Positions 36,306 to 46,488 of a stretch of DNA of 64,000 nucleotides are shown in pieces. The notes beneath the pieces are model-generated. The model worked only from the letters and a program-made list of their open reading frames with translations. It was not told the origin of the DNA and made no database searches. The translations under genes were made by a program, and so were the position numbers. The DNA lies in contig NZ_BLPI01000001.1 of NCBI RefSeq assembly GCF_019649015.1, positions 2,909,001 to 2,973,000 of the forward strand. Direction: 5' to 3'. The DNA is from Agarivorans litoreus (GTDB lineage: Bacteria; Pseudomonadota; Gammaproteobacteria; Enterobacterales; Celerinatantimonadaceae). How positions within the stretch are numbered: the first letter of the stretch is position 1; each line of letters opens with the position of its first letter.

Positions 36306-38777
36306 ATGCGAGTTTTAAAATTTGGTGGATCATCTTTAGCTGACGCTGAGCGCTTTAATCGCGCTGCAGACATTGTGTTAAGCAATCAGCATCAATCTCA
36401 AATGGCAGTGGTATTGTCTGCCCCTGCTGGGGTAACCAATGATTTGGTTGCTGTAGTAGATAAAGTTAGTCACGGTAACGATGGCGAAAGCTATTTGACC
36501 CGCATTAACGCTACCTTCCAAGAGTTATTGTCAAAACTAAAAGAAAAGTACGCTGGCTTTGCCATTGAGCAAATGCAGTTAATGGTGCACCAAGAGTTGG
36601 GCGAGCTTCGCCAACTATTGAAAGGTGTGGCGCTGTTACAACAGTGCCCAGACAACATTCGCGCCAAAGTACTGTCTACTGGCGAAAAGCTTAGCATTCA
36701 TACTATGAACCACTTATTGTCGGTTCGTGGTCATAGCGCCGAAATCATCATTCCTCAGCAAAAGTTAGTGGCTACTTCCGGTGGTTACCTAGAAGCGGTT
36801 GTTGATATTCAAGCCTCTAAACAGCGTTTCAACAAGGCGATGATTCAAGAAGATCTCATCTATTTAATGCCTGGTTTTACTGCGGGTAACGAGCAAGGTG
36901 AAACTGTAGTACTTGGTCGTAACGGTTCTGATTACAGCGCAGCAGTTTTGGCAGCTTGTTTAGATGCGGAATGTTGCGAGATTTGGACCGATGTAGATGG
37001 TGTTTACAACTGTGATCCTCGCATTGTTGAAGACGCCCGCTTGCTGCGCAGTTTAAGTTATCCAGAAGCGATGGAGCTTAGCTACTTTGGCGCTAAAGTA
37101 CTTCATCCAAAAACCATTGCCCCAATTGCTCAATACCATATTCCTTGCCTTATTAAGAACACCTTTAACCCACAAGGTGAAGGTACTTTAATTGGCGCGC
37201 AAAGCCCTGCACAAGATGATTTGCCAGTTAAAGCTTTATCAAGCTTGTCGGAGTTAACCATGCTAACGGTGTCTGGCCCTGGCATGAAAGGCATGGTTGG
37301 CATGGCCGGGCGGATCTTTGAGAGCATTTCTCGCAGTAAAGTATCGGTTGCCCTTATTACGCAATCTAGCTGCGAATACAGCGTAAGTTTTTGTATTCAC
37401 AGTATTGATGCATCGCGTGCCTTGGCTGCGCTAAACGAAGAGTTTGAACTTGAGTTAGCTAACCAGCTTTTAGAGCCCATTGAAGCCATTGATAAGCTAG
37501 CGATTATTTCTTTGGTGGGCGACAGTATGCGCCGCAGTAAAGGCGTTGCCGCACGCTTCTTTACCTCACTGGCAGAAGTGGCCATTAATATTGTTGCTAT
37601 TGCTCAAGGTTCGTCTGAGCGTTCAATTTCTGCGGTTGTGTCGCAAGATAAAGCAGCTGAAGCAATTCGCGCTTGTCATCAGAACTTCTTTAACAGTATG
37701 CATTTTATCGACTTATTCCTAATAGGCGTAGGTGGTGTTGGTGGTGCTTTGTTAGAGCAGATTCATGCGCAGCAGAGTCATTTAAAAGAACAGCAAATAG
37801 GTATTCGTGTATGTGGCGTAGCTAACAGCCGTAAGTTGTTATTAGATTCAAAAGGTTTGGATCTTGAGCACTGGCAAGAGCAATTGGCTGCAACCGAAGA
37901 AAATGGTGGCTTTACTTTAGACAATGTCACTAACTTGGTAGACCAAAGCCACTTAATTAATCCGGTGATCGTAGACTGTACTAGCAACGATGATATCGCC
38001 GGTAAATATGCAGAATTTTTAGCGAATGGCTTCCATGTGGTTACGGCCAACAAAAAAGCCAATACTTCGAGCATGGAGTATTACCAACAGCTACGTAAAA
38101 CGGCCATGGCAATGCGCCGTAAGTTCTTATACGACACTAACGTAGGTGCTGGTTTGCCAGTGATTGAAAACCTACAGAACCTGCTAAAAGCGGGTGATAA
38201 ATTAGAGCGCTTTAACGGAATTTTGTCTGGCTCTCTGTCATTTATCTTTGGCAAGCTAGACGAAGGCATGAGCTTTTCTGAAGCCACTACAATTGCTCGT
38301 GAAAATGGCTTTACCGAACCAGACCCGCGTGATGATTTATCGGGTATGGACGTAGCGCGCAAGCTGCTCATTCTCGCGCGTGAAGCGGGCATGCCACTAA
38401 GCATTGAAGATATTCAAATTGATATGGCCTTGCCACCAAATTTTGATTCAAGCGGTGATACCGAAGCCTTTATGCAACGCTTACCTGAAGCAGACGCTTA
38501 TTTCGCTAAGCTTATGGATGAAGCGGCTGCTGAAGGCAAAGTATTGCGTTACCTAGGCAGCATCGATAAGGGTGTTTGCAAAGTGTCGTTAAGTGCCGTT
38601 GCGGCAGATGACCCATTACACCGCGTGAAAGACGGTGAGAATGCATTAGCCTTCTACAGCCGTTACTACCAGCCAATTCCATTAGTATTGCGTGGTTATG
38701 GTGCGGGTACAGCGGTAACTGCAGCGGGCGTATTTGCCGACGTATTAAGAACGCTTAACTGGAACCAAGAGGTGTAA
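36306..38777 (+). CDS. thrA: bifunctional aspartokinase I / homoserine dehydrogenase I
   Basis: An 823-residue fusion catalysing the first and third steps of threonine synthesis. The aspartokinase part begins [17 protein letters not shown]; two ACT-type regulatory domains lie near residues 315-460 ([36 protein letters not shown]). The homoserine dehydrogenase starts with the NAD(P) motif [12 protein letters not shown] and has the ANKKA and [19 protein letters not shown] stretches. Length is like E. coli ThrA (820). GGGAGG just before ATG 36306 fixes the start. Attenuation control is shown by the leader. Confidence 0.97.
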   Translation: MRVLKFGGSSLADAERFNRAADIVLSNQHQSQMAVVLSAPAGVTNDLVAVVDKVSHGNDGESYLTRINATFQELLSKLKEKYAGFAIEQMQLMVHQELGELRQLLKGVALLQQCPDNIRAKVLSTGEKLSIHTMNHLLSVRGHSAEIIIPQQKLVATSGGYLEAVVDIQASKQRFNKAMIQEDLIYLMPGFTAGNEQGETVVLGRNGSDYSAAVLAACLDAECCEIWTDVDGVYNCDPRIVEDARLLRSLSYPEAMELSYFGAKVLHPKTIAPIAQYHIPCLIKNTFNPQGEGTLIGAQSPAQDDLPVKALSSLSELTMLTVSGPGMKGMVGMAGRIFESISRSKVSVALITQSSCEYSVSFCIHSIDASRALAALNEEFELELANQLLEPIEAIDKLAIISLVGDSMRRSKGVAARFFTSLAEVAINIVAIAQGSSERSISAVVSQDKAAEAIRACHQNFFNSMHFIDLFLIGVGGVGGALLEQIHAQQSHLKEQQIGIRVCGVANSRKLLLDSKGLDLEHWQEQLAATEENGGFTLDNVTNLVDQSHLINPVIVDCTSNDDIAGKYAEFLANGFHVVTANKKANTSSMEYYQQLRKTAMAMRRKFLYDTNVGAGLPVIENLQNLLKAGDKLERFNGILSGSLSFIFGKLDEGMSFSEATTIARENGFTEPDPRDDLSGMDVARKLLILAREAGMPLSIEDIQIDMALPPNFDSSGDTEAFMQRLPEADAYFAKLMDEAAAEGKVLRYLGSIDKGVCKVSLSAVAADDPLHRVKDGENALAFYSRYYQPIPLVLRGYGAGTAVTAAGVFADVLRTLNWNQEV

Positions 38778-38778
38778 C

Positions 38779-39744
38779 ATGAGTGTCGTTGTTTATGCTC
38801 CAGCCTCTACGGCAAATGTAAGCGTAGGTTTTGACAGCTTAGGTGCAGCGCTGTCGCCAATTGATGGGCAGCTATTAGGTGATCGAGTATTGGTTGAAGC
38901 TGCCAGCGGCGATGATGTGATCATCGAAAATGTTGGTCCTTACGCACATAAACTGCCAGCCGATCCGAAACAGAATATTCTTTACGATTGCTACCACTAC
39001 TTTGTTAAGCAGTATGCAGAGCATCATGGCAAGGTACTTGGCTGCGTTAAGATGACCCTAGAAAAGAACCTGCCTATTGGTAGTGGTTTGGGTTCTAGCG
39101 CCTGTTCGGTAGTGGCTGCGTTAGAGGGCTTAAATGCCTACCTTGATTCGCCATTTAATAAAGAGCAAATGCTAATTATGATGGGCGAGTTAGAAGGCCA
39201 AATTAGCGGCAGCGTGCACTACGATAACGTAGCGCCATGTTATTTAGGTGGCATGCAGCTAATGTTGCAAGAAGCTGGGGTGACTAGCCAAGCTATTCCC
39301 CATTTTGAAGATTGGTATTGGATTGTTGCCTACCCAGGCATTAATATTTCAACCGCTCAAGCACGCTCTATTTTGCCGGCGCAGTATCGCCGCCAAGACA
39401 CCTTAGAATTCGGCCGTAATTTGGCAGGTTTTGTTCATGCCAGTTATAGTAAGCAGCCAGCGTTAGCCGCAGCCTTATTAAAGGATAATATTGTGGCTGA
39501 ACCTTACCGTGCGAAATTGATTCCAGGATTTGATGAAGTACGCAGCTATGCAGCGCAAAGTGGTGCATTAGCCAGCGGTATTTCAGGCTCTGGGCCAACG
39601 GTTTATATTGTTACCCCAGTATTAGAACAAGCTGAGCGAACCAAAGCTTGGTTAGAACAACATTTTATTCAAAACGAAGATGGATTTTGCCATGTTTGTA
39701 AAATTGATGAGCAAGGCACACGAGTAACAGGAACGTCGCTATGA
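38779..39744 (+). CDS. thrB: homoserine kinase
   Basis: A 321-residue GHMP-family kinase forming O-phosphohomoserine. The family motifs are [20 protein letters not shown] at the N-terminus, the ATP-binding [18 protein letters not shown], and the C-terminal [13 protein letters not shown]. It begins one base after the thrA stop and overlaps thrC by four bases (ATGA), so the three genes are translated in a coupled way. The length is somewhat longer than E. coli ThrB (310), with an acidic C-terminal extension. Confidence 0.97.
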   Translation: MSVVVYAPASTANVSVGFDSLGAALSPIDGQLLGDRVLVEAASGDDVIIENVGPYAHKLPADPKQNILYDCYHYFVKQYAEHHGKVLGCVKMTLEKNLPIGSGLGSSACSVVAALEGLNAYLDSPFNKEQMLIMMGELEGQISGSVHYDNVAPCYLGGMQLMLQEAGVTSQAIPHFEDWYWIVAYPGINISTAQARSILPAQYRRQDTLEFGRNLAGFVHASYSKQPALAAALLKDNIVAEPYRAKLIPGFDEVRSYAAQSGALASGISGSGPTVYIVTPVLEQAERTKAWLEQHFIQNEDGFCHVCKIDEQGTRVTGTSL

Positions 39745-41018
39745 ATTTATATAACTTAAAACACAACGAAGAGCAGGTGAGCTTTACTCAGGCAGTAAAA
39801 CAAGGCTTGGGTAAACAGCAAGGTTTATTTTTCCCCGATAGCATTCCTGCATTTGATGATATTGATGCGGTGCTGGACTTAGATTTTCACGCCCGTTGCG
39901 CAAAGTTGCTCGCGGCTTTATTAGACAACGAGTTGTCTGAAGCTGAGCTATTTGACATGGTAAGCAAGGCTTTCACTTTTACTGCTCCTTTAAATAAGGT
40001 GACTGAGCAAATTAGCGCGCTAGAGCTATTTCATGGTCCAACCTTAGCCTTTAAAGATTTTGGCGGCCGCTTTATGGCTCAGTGTTTAGCCAAGTTCTCT
40101 AATGGTAATAAAACCACTATCTTAACCGCTACCTCGGGCGATACCGGCGCAGCAGTAGCACATGCTTTTTATGGCATGGAAAACATTAACGTCGTAGTTC
40201 TTTACCCGAAGGGCAAAATTAGCCCACTGCAAGAAAAGCTGTTTTGTACCCTTGGTGGCAACATTACTACGGTAGCGGTAGAGTCTGACTTCGATGCTTG
40301 TCAAAGCATGGTTAAACAGGCCTTTGACGACCAAGAGCTTAAACAAGCGATTGGCCTAAACTCGGCAAACTCTATCAATATTAGCCGTTTGGTGGCACAG
40401 GTTTGTTACTACTTTGAAGCTGCTGCACAGTTACCTAAAGCGCAACGTGAGCAACTAGTGGTTGCAGTGCCTTCAGGCAACTTTGGTAACTTAACCGCCG
40501 GTTTAATTGCTAAAGCTATGGGCTTACCGATTAAGCGTTTTATTGCTGCTACTAACGTAAACGATACGGTGCCACGTTACTTAGCGTCAGGTAATTGGGA
40601 GCCTAAACCAACACAAGCTACCTTATCTAATGCGATGGACGTGAGCCAACCCAACAACTGGCCACGTGTTGAAGAGCTGTTTAAAACTAAAGGCTGGCCA
40701 TTAAGTGATTTAGGTAAAGGTGCCATGACCGACGAGCAAACTGCTGAAGCGGTTAAAGCTCTAGATGACTTAGGTTACGTGTGCGAGCCGCATGGTGCGA
40801 TTGCTTACCAGCAACTTACCGAGCAACTAGCCGATGGCGAACAAGGTTTATTCCTGTGTACTGCGCACCCTGCTAAGTTTAAAGAAAGTGTAGAAGAGAT
40901 TTTGCAACGTGAAATTGACCTACCAAAACCGCTAGCTGACCGCGCAGACTTAGACTTGTTATCTAAAGAAATGCCCGCTGATTTTGCTCAACTACGTACT
41001 TTACTCATGAGCATCTAA
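39741..41018 (+). CDS. thrC: threonine synthase
   Basis: A 425-residue PLP enzyme converting O-phosphohomoserine to threonine. The PLP lysine is in [16 protein letters not shown], and [18 protein letters not shown] with [17 protein letters not shown] follows; the phosphate-binding loop is [14 protein letters not shown]. Length is that of E. coli ThrC (428). It is the last gene of thrLABC and ends at a strong terminator. The start overlaps thrB by ATGA. Confidence 0.97.
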   Translation: MNLYNLKHNEEQVSFTQAVKQGLGKQQGLFFPDSIPAFDDIDAVLDLDFHARCAKLLAALLDNELSEAELFDMVSKAFTFTAPLNKVTEQISALELFHGPTLAFKDFGGRFMAQCLAKFSNGNKTTILTATSGDTGAAVAHAFYGMENINVVVLYPKGKISPLQEKLFCTLGGNITTVAVESDFDACQSMVKQAFDDQELKQAIGLNSANSINISRLVAQVCYYFEAAAQLPKAQREQLVVAVPSGNFGNLTAGLIAKAMGLPIKRFIAATNVNDTVPRYLASGNWEPKPTQATLSNAMDVSQPNNWPRVEELFKTKGWPLSDLGKGAMTDEQTAEAVKALDDLGYVCEPHGAIAYQQLTEQLADGEQGLFLCTAHPAKFKESVEEILQREIDLPKPLADRADLDLLSKEMPADFAQLRTLLMSI

Positions 41019-41040
41019 ACTGATTGGCTAAACGACTTAA

Positions 41041-41069
41041 AACAGCGCCCTTTATGGCGCTGTTTTTGT
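41041..41069 (+). terminator. terminator of thrABC
   Basis: ACAGCGCC, loop CTTTAT, GGCGCTGT, then TTTTTG. Confidence 0.92.
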
Positions 41070-41091
41070 TTGTACACGGAACAGTGAAAGC

Positions 41092-41733
41092 ATGAAAGCC
41101 AGCCTGATCATTGGCATCGTGAGTAGTTTAATAAGCGCTAATACAAACGCTGAGCCTAGCAATGCTTGGCACTACCAACAAAGTGCTGAGCAGCAATTGA
41201 GTTACGCGGAATTAGTTGATACATCTGGCGAAGTTAGTCTAATGTTTCGCTGTATTCACGGTGAGCTGGATAATTTAATGCGCCTTACAAATCGGCCTTT
41301 GCAGCCAGCGTATAACTTTATGGATTGGCAATTCACCCAGCCGCAGAATCAGCTACCTAGTTTTAATGTTCTCTATCATCACTTTGATGAAGATTATTAT
41401 CAGCTGGGGGCCGGTTATAACAGCTGGTTTGAACTGTACTTTACTATTATGCAGCATTCCCAGATGCGTTGGTCGAGCAATGACTTTGCTGACGTCGAGT
41501 TTTTGTATCACGACTCTTCCGCGATTAGCCAAATGATTCAGCAATGCCCAGAGGCTTTTCAAGCTTCTTATGACGAGCTGGCTGAGCAGTTAAGCCAAGA
41601 GCTCGTTGCGGCACGTAATGCCGGTAAGCATCAGCAAGTTAATGATACCGAGCATGCCATTGAGCAGCTACTGCATTTCGCCACTCAGTTGGCTCAATTA
41701 ACGCAAGAGCCTTTGCAGATTAGTGACTATTAA
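41092..41733 (+). CDS. secreted protein of unknown function, 3' end within a MITE fragment
   Basis: A 213-residue protein with a signal peptide (SLIIGIVSSLISANTNA) and a mature part rich in aromatic and acidic residues (FDEDYYQLGAGYNSWFELYF). Two cysteines (RCIHGELDN, QQCPEAF) could form a disulfide. The last ~50 residues look helical. I do not recognise a family. The stop codon TAA lies inside a truncated mobile-element copy that begins at 41730, so the original C-terminus may have been cut or replaced. It follows the thr terminator and has its own promoter region of only ~20 bp, so expression by readthrough is possible. Confidence 0.6.
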   Translation: MKASLIIGIVSSLISANTNAEPSNAWHYQQSAEQQLSYAELVDTSGEVSLMFRCIHGELDNLMRLTNRPLQPAYNFMDWQFTQPQNQLPSFNVLYHHFDEDYYQLGAGYNSWFELYFTIMQHSQMRWSSNDFADVEFLYHDSSAISQMIQQCPEAFQASYDELAEQLSQELVAARNAGKHQQVNDTEHAIEQLLHFATQLAQLTQEPLQISDY

Positions 41734-41829
41734 GCACTTCTTGCTTAGCCCACTAGGCTTCTAAGTGCTCGCCGCGATTAAAGCCCGCTTATCTCGAACA
41801 AAATTTCAACACCAAAGATTAACAGACCC
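41730..41829 (+). mobile_element. MITE-like element, copy C (truncated)
   Basis: A 100-bp right-hand fragment, matching copy A from 22629 to its end (TTAAGCACTTCTTGCTTAGC through AACAGACCC), and again followed by TAG. The left 160 bp are missing, including one terminal repeat. It has the same orientation relative to the upstream gene as copies A and D. Confidence 0.85.
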
Positions 41830-41923
41830 TAGTTAGTCAAATAAATATCGCCTAGCTATCAAGTTGATCTTTGCCGCGTTCTCACGCATATTGCAAAGAT
41901 TGCTAGAACAAAATACGAAAACT

Positions 41924-42784
41924 ATGAGTAAAGTGTTAAAAGACTTGCTCGAGCTATTGAGCTTAGAGCGCATTGAAGAAGGCTTGTATCGTGGTCACAG
42001 CCAAGACTTAGGCTTCGGTGCCGTATTTGGCGGTCAAGTGATGGGACAAGCGCTATCGGCAGCCAAAGAAACTATTAGTGAGAAGCGTCAGGTGCACTCC
42101 TTCCACTCTTATTTTTTAAGGCCGGGCGATCCTAATCACCGCATCGTTTACGATATTGAAAGCATTCGCGATGGTCGCAGTATATCTACCCGCCGGGTTA
42201 AAGCGATTCAGTTTGGCAAGCCTATTTTTTATATGACAGCGTCTTTTCAAGAGCCGTCATCCGGCTTTGAACACCAAGATGAAATGCCTGAGGTAGCACC
42301 CCCTGAGGAGTTGCAATCTGAGCAAGAATACGCTTTTCAATTACGTGAAATGTTACCCGATGCGGTGCGTGACAAGTTTATTTGTGATAAGCCTTTAGAG
42401 ATGCGTCCGGTAGAGTTTGTTAATCCTTTACAGCCTGAAAAGTTGCCGGCTAAACGTTGCGTTTGGTTTAAAGCTAATGGGCAAATGCCTGATGATGGGC
42501 GAATTCATCGTTATTTGTTGGCTTATGCATCTGATTTTAATTTTTTGCCCACTGCTTTGCAGCCACATGGCCGCTCTTTTATAGATCCAAAAATACAAAC
42601 CGCAACCATTGATCATAGCATGTGGTTTCATCAAGACTTCCGTTTAGATGAATGGTTGTTATATGTGGTGGATAGCCCAGCAGCATCTAATGGCCGCGGT
42701 TTGGTAAGAGGCCAGTTTTTCACGCGAGACGGCAAGCTGGTGGCGTCTACTATTCAAGAAGGTTTAATTAGAGAGCGTAGTTAA
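41924..42784 (+). CDS. tesB: acyl-CoA thioesterase II
   Basis: A 286-residue double-hotdog thioesterase that hydrolyses medium- and long-chain acyl-CoA. Family segments are [50 protein letters not shown], and the second-domain [17 protein letters not shown] with [21 protein letters not shown], which supplies catalytic residues. ATG at 41924 gives exactly the E. coli length, so the upstream extension to 41864 is rejected. It lies 95 bp after the truncated element and is monocistronic. Confidence 0.96.
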   Translation: MSKVLKDLLELLSLERIEEGLYRGHSQDLGFGAVFGGQVMGQALSAAKETISEKRQVHSFHSYFLRPGDPNHRIVYDIESIRDGRSISTRRVKAIQFGKPIFYMTASFQEPSSGFEHQDEMPEVAPPEELQSEQEYAFQLREMLPDAVRDKFICDKPLEMRPVEFVNPLQPEKLPAKRCVWFKANGQMPDDGRIHRYLLAYASDFNFLPTALQPHGRSFIDPKIQTATIDHSMWFHQDFRLDEWLLYVVDSPAASNGRGLVRGQFFTRDGKLVASTIQEGLIRERS

Positions 42785-42805
42785 ATTTTCTAAAGCCTAG
42801 ATAAT

Positions 42806-42834
42806 AAAAAAGCATGCTTAGGCATGCTTTTTTC
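42806..42834. terminator. bidirectional terminator between tesB and grcA
   Basis: AAAAAAGCATGC, TTAG, GCATGCTTTTTT between convergent genes. Confidence 0.92.
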
Positions 42835-42851
42835 GTTTTAGTTACTGAGCC

Positions 42852-43232
42852 TTATAGTGATTCAGTAAACGTACGTGTAATTACGTCTTGTTGTTGCTCA
42901 GTAGTAAGAGAGTTGAAGCGAACAGCGTAACCAGAAACACGAATAGTAAGCTGCGGGTATTTCTCTGGGTGTTTAACTGCATCTTCTAACGTTTCGCGAC
43001 GAAGAACGTTAACGTTTAGGTGTTGGCCACCTTCTTCGATTGGCTGAGCTTTCATTGGTACTTCGCGATATTCGATTTGACCTAGTTTATCGATAGCTAC
43101 CACTTCATCTTCAGCGTATAGCTCGTCTTTTACACATAAACAGCGAGCCTGGTTTTGCTCGTTGTCTAATAGCCAAAAAGAACCTAATAGTGCATCGTTG
43201 TCTGCTTTAGTGATTTGAATACCGGTGGTCAT
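42852..43232 (-). CDS. grcA: autonomous glycyl radical cofactor
   Basis: A 126-residue protein that restores oxygen-damaged pyruvate formate-lyase by replacing its glycyl-radical domain. The radical Gly101 is in [12 protein letters not shown], and the preceding region ([20 protein letters not shown]) matches the PFL C-terminus. Length agrees with E. coli YfiD/GrcA (127). ATG at 43232 is preferred, with GAGGT 5 bp upstream; two earlier in-frame ATGs are less favourable. A good FNR-type site lies about 100 bp upstream, consistent with anaerobic or low-oxygen induction. Confidence 0.95.
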   Translation of the reverse strand: MTTGIQITKADNDALLGSFWLLDNEQNQARCLCVKDELYAEDEVVAIDKLGQIEYREVPMKAQPIEEGGQHLNVNVLRRETLEDAVKHPEKYPQLTIRVSGYAVRFNSLTTEQQQDVITRTFTESL

Positions 43233-43333
43233 AACATACCTCATTAGCTAAAAGTTGTAATTTTATTACATTATATAGCGATCCTTGAGCCACTTACGAA
43301 TCATTATCGCCACTTGCTGTAACTATACTACAA

Positions 43334-43347
43334 TTGACCTTAATCAA
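43334..43347 (-). promoter_or_regulatory. FNR-type site upstream of grcA
   Basis: TTGAC-CTTA-ATCAA matches TTGAT-N4-ATCAA at nine of ten positions. It lies 102 bp upstream of the grcA ATG, suiting activation by FNR when oxygen is low. The rest of the gap 43245-43659 is AT-rich, with a GGGGGG run at 43400, and shows no gene. Confidence 0.65.
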
Positions 43348-43659
43348 AAAAGGGTTTTTTTTGAATTTTATTGTTATCTTTGTTGATTGAAGTTAAGAGG
43401 GGGGGTGATTACTTGTGTTAGTGCCTTGGGCTGTGTTTGAATAAGAACTAAGCGTTTATCATCGATGTGTTATGCAAACATTTGTTTTTTATGGCTTAGT
43501 GGTTAATAAACCGTGCTGGTACGCTTTTGGGAGTATTTATCTTAAAAAGTGTGAACTGAGCGAAAAGCAAATCTGTCTAATAAACGATCTAGCGCAATAA
43601 TAGTATAACGAAGAGTCCTTTATACTGATTTGAAAGTGCTGTTTAGCCAAGGAGAAGCA

Positions 43660-44217
43660 ATGTTACAAAGTCTTCAAGAAGATCATCAAAATATCGCTAA
43701 GTTGCTAAAGGTGTTAGAGCAGAAGTTGGCTCATATTCGCAATGAAAAAGCGGTTAAATATAAGTTAATCGCCCACATTATTAGCTATATGCAAGAATAC
43801 GCAGACCGTTATCACCACCCCAAAGAAGATCTTATTTATGATTACTACGTAAAGTATCGTGTAGTAGAGGATGATTTATCTGACCAACTGAAGAAGCAAC
43901 ATCAAAACCTCTTGGCCATGACCGATGAGTTGAGCGATATCTTAGATATCATCTTGCTTGACGCAGTGGTACCACTGGATCAATTTAGTGACAAGTTAGA
44001 AGCGTTTATTAATGCTCAGTGGGAACACCTTAATTATGAAGAGGATGTTGTTTTCCCTGCCTTAAAACGCCACCTTACTGCGGATGATTGGCGAGCAATT
44101 GAGCAAAGCTGGCAGCACGGTAATTACGAAGATCCCTTATTTGGCCACCGTGTTCATGAGCAATATAAAGCCTTGTCAGAGCGAATTAAGCTTTCTGAGC
44201 CTCAAGAGGAAGAGTAA
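43660..44217 (+). CDS. hemerythrin-domain protein
   Basis: A 185-residue four-helix protein of the HHE cation-binding family. Iron ligands are visible in the expected order: His in QEDHQNI, HHPKED, KQHQNL, and the EHLNYEED motif. A C-terminal extension (DPLFGHRVHEQYKALSERI) resembles YtfE/ScdA-like or unnamed hemerythrin proteins of Vibrio and Shewanella. Possible roles are oxygen or nitric-oxide sensing or repair of iron centres. ATG at 43660 (AAGGAG upstream) is chosen over the frame from 43630. Confidence 0.85.
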   Translation: MLQSLQEDHQNIAKLLKVLEQKLAHIRNEKAVKYKLIAHIISYMQEYADRYHHPKEDLIYDYYVKYRVVEDDLSDQLKKQHQNLLAMTDELSDILDIILLDAVVPLDQFSDKLEAFINAQWEHLNYEEDVVFPALKRHLTADDWRAIEQSWQHGNYEDPLFGHRVHEQYKALSERIKLSEPQEEE

Positions 44218-44237
44218 CGAGTATAATTTCAGCAAAT

Positions 44238-44265
44238 AAAAAACCCGGCTAAAGCCGGGTTTTTT
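44238..44265. terminator. bidirectional terminator after the hemerythrin gene
   Basis: AAAAACCCGGC, TAAA, GCCGGGTTTTTT, between the hemerythrin gene and the convergent 55-residue gene. Confidence 0.93.
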
Positions 44266-44267
44266 GT

Positions 44268-44435
44268 TTAGTATTCGTACTCTGATTGAAGATCAAAACT
44301 GTGGTCGATTGACTGCAGTTCTTTTTGTAAACGAATCTTATCTTTAATTGCCTCAATCTCTCGCCATTTACGTTTCTTATTTGAACCGCGAGAAGATTTG
44401 CTGGTTTCAACAGTATCCAAGTCTAGCCTATCCAT
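44268..44435 (-). CDS. DUF3545-type small protein
   Basis: A 55-residue minus-strand gene with a clear AGGAGATAACC site before its ATG. It starts MDRLDLDTVETSKSSRGSNK and has a basic stretch KKRKWREIEAIKDKIRLQ, then an acidic, aromatic tail (DLQSEYEY). This basic-then-acidic layout is the DUF3545 pattern known from Vibrio and Shewanella. Function is unknown; a nucleic-acid or protein-binding role is guesswork. It ends 3 bp from the shared terminator. Confidence 0.8.
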   Translation of the reverse strand: MDRLDLDTVETSKSSRGSNKKRKWREIEAIKDKIRLQKELQSIDHSFDLQSEYEY

Positions 44436-44742
44436 GGTTATCTCCTTGTATGTTGTTGCAATTTAATAAGTACCATACGAGCACAAAAAGTAAAATACTA
44501 ATGTTGCAAAATAGTTACAGCGGCTCACTTTTTTAGGCTTTTTTTGCGAGATTTTCTAAGCTTTATCTGTAGTTGCTATTTGTCGTCATGGATTTTTATA
44601 CCGTTAATTTATATCTGTGTGAGTTTTTATCTTGTTTTTGTTATATATCAAAGCATAGTCGCGTGCAGTTACTTAAAATCCGCGTCCATTCAAACCTAGC
44701 TTAGGTTTTTAACCAACATTAAACGTAAGGTGAATCTGAACC
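44436..44742. other. 307-bp gap upstream of the sodium:alanine symporter gene
   Basis: AT-rich, with no recognisable gene or operator. It must contain promoters for the small minus-strand gene and for agcS. Confidence 0.5.
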
Positions 44743-46152
44743 ATGAATGAGATTGTGAACTGGTTAAACGATGTGCTGTGGGGCAACTTGCTCATCTACT
44801 TGTTGTTGGGTACGGGTGTGTTGTTCACCGTAAGAACCAAATTTATTCAATTTCGCCATTTTGGCCACATGTTTTCGGTAATGAAGTCTAGCCGTAAATG
44901 TGATGCTAGTGGTATCTCCTCATTTCAAGCCTTATGTACTAGTCTTGCGGCGCGGGTAGGTACCGGTAACTTAGCCGGTGTGGCTGTTGCGGTAACCTTA
45001 GGTGGGCCTGGTGCGGTATTTTGGATGTGGCTAATTGCCCTGTTGGGTATGGCAACTAGCTTTGCTGAAAGCAGCTTAGCTCAGCTTTATAAAGTAAAAG
45101 ACAGCGATGGTAATTTTCGCGGTGGCCCGTCTTATTACATGGAACAAGGCTTAGGCAAGCGTTGGATGGGCGTGGTATTTGCCATCTGTCTAATCATTGC
45201 ATTTGGCTTGGTGTTTAACGCCGTACAAGCTAACTCTATCGCTTCTGCTTTACATGAGGCATTTGGCTTTGAGAAATACCTAGTGGGCTTAGTTCTGGTG
45301 ATAGCAGCGGCGCTGATTATTTTTGGCGGTATTCGCAGCATCGCTCGCTTTGCCGAGTTGGTGGTGCCAGTGATGGCCCTAGCTTATGTGGTAGTGGCTT
45401 TGCTGGTTGTATTGGCGAATATTCAACAAATGCCAGAGGTGTTCGGCCTTATTTTCCGCTCAGCTTTTGGTTTTGAGGAGGCTGGTGCTGGTGCTTTAGG
45501 CGCGGCTATGATGAACGGTATTAAGCGTGGCTTATTCTCCAATGAAGCCGGTATGGGTAGTGCGCCTAACGCAGCGGCTACTGCAACGCCTTATCCGCCG
45601 CATCCTGCTTCCCAAGGCTATGTGCAAATGCTTGGGGTATTTATCGACACTGTGGTGATTTGTACTGCCACTGCAGCGATTATTTTGCTTAGCCATAACG
45701 AGCAACTTACCGGCGATGGTATTGCGCTAACTCAGCAAGCTTTAAGTGGTCAAGTGGGTGAATGGGGAAGCTACTTTGTCGGTATTGCGATTATTTTCTT
45801 CGCGTTCACATCGATAGTGGGTAACTACTCGTATGCAGAAACTAACTTAATCTTCTTAGAACATAACCATAAAGCCGGTTTGTGGATCTTCCGCTTATTG
45901 GTGCTAGCAATGGTAATGGTAGGCGCAGTGGTCAAAATAGACATTATTTGGAATTTAGCCGATGTATCTATGGGTTTTATGGCGTTAGTTAACCTTGTGG
46001 CGATTTTAATGCTTTCTGGTGTGGTGGTGAAACTAGCCACTGATTACAATCGTCAATTAGACGCCGGCAAAGTGCCAAGTTTCAACAGCGACGAGTACCC
46101 AGAATTGAAACAGCAAATCGATAAAGACATTTGGTCTGGCTCAAGTAAATAG
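44743..46152 (+). CDS. sodium:alanine/glycine symporter (AGCS family)
   Basis: A 469-residue inner-membrane carrier with about ten to eleven helices. Diagnostic AGCS segments are SLAARVGTGNLAGVAVAVTLGGPGAVFWMW, which binds Na+ and substrate, FRGGPSYYMEQGLG, and GIKRGLFSNEAGMGSAPNAAATA (each stated in part). It imports alanine or glycine with sodium. Sodium coupling fits a marine cell with a sodium-driven flagellar motor. It has its own terminator, then an inverted element copy D. The exact amino acid is not decided by sequence. Confidence 0.93.
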   Translation: MNEIVNWLNDVLWGNLLIYLLLGTGVLFTVRTKFIQFRHFGHMFSVMKSSRKCDASGISSFQALCTSLAARVGTGNLAGVAVAVTLGGPGAVFWMWLIALLGMATSFAESSLAQLYKVKDSDGNFRGGPSYYMEQGLGKRWMGVVFAICLIIAFGLVFNAVQANSIASALHEAFGFEKYLVGLVLVIAAALIIFGGIRSIARFAELVVPVMALAYVVVALLVVLANIQQMPEVFGLIFRSAFGFEEAGAGALGAAMMNGIKRGLFSNEAGMGSAPNAAATATPYPPHPASQGYVQMLGVFIDTVVICTATAAIILLSHNEQLTGDGIALTQQALSGQVGEWGSYFVGIAIIFFAFTSIVGNYSYAETNLIFLEHNHKAGLWIFRLLVLAMVMVGAVVKIDIIWNLADVSMGFMALVNLVAILMLSGVVVKLATDYNRQLDAGKVPSFNSDEYPELKQQIDKDIWSGSSK

Positions 46153-46171
46153 AAGGCTTAGTTCTTCAAAC

Positions 46172-46201
46172 AAAAAAGCCTCGATAATATCGAGGCTTTT
46201 T
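46172..46201 (+). terminator. terminator of the symporter gene
   Basis: GCCTCGATA, A, TATCGAGGC, flanked by an A-run and TTTTT. Confidence 0.92.
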
Positions 46202-46226
46202 ATTAACTAATTTAGGTGAGCAACTA

Positions 46227-46488
46227 GGGGCTGTTGATCTTTGGTGTTGAAATTTTGTTCGAGATAAGCGGGCTTTAATCGCGGCGAGCACTTAGAAGCC
46301 TAGTGGGCTAAGCAAGAAGTGCTTAACAAAGAGTAAAGTTCGCTTATCCGAACCCTTCGGGTAGCATTTCTTAGCTATTTATTCAGCGTTAGCGAGTGAT
46401 GATTAAGCCCACTTAACTGCACACTCACTGCCTTGCCTAAATGGCTAATAAATTGCTGCAAAAACCATCAGCCAAGATCAACAGACCC
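46227..46488 (-). mobile_element. MITE-like element, copy D (full length, inverted)
   Basis: A 262-bp copy, almost identical to A and B. It starts GGGGCTGTTGATCTTTG and ends CAAGATCAACAGACCC, flanked by CTA and TAG. Its right end is the stop codon of ruvX: positions 46490-46488 read TAG on the minus strand, TA from the target and G from the element. Orientation relative to ruvX equals that of copy A relative to alr. Confidence 0.88.

Noticed and set aside
41864-41923. 20-residue N-terminal extension of tesB
   Set aside because: ATG at 41924 gives exactly the E. coli length; the extension has no family similarity.
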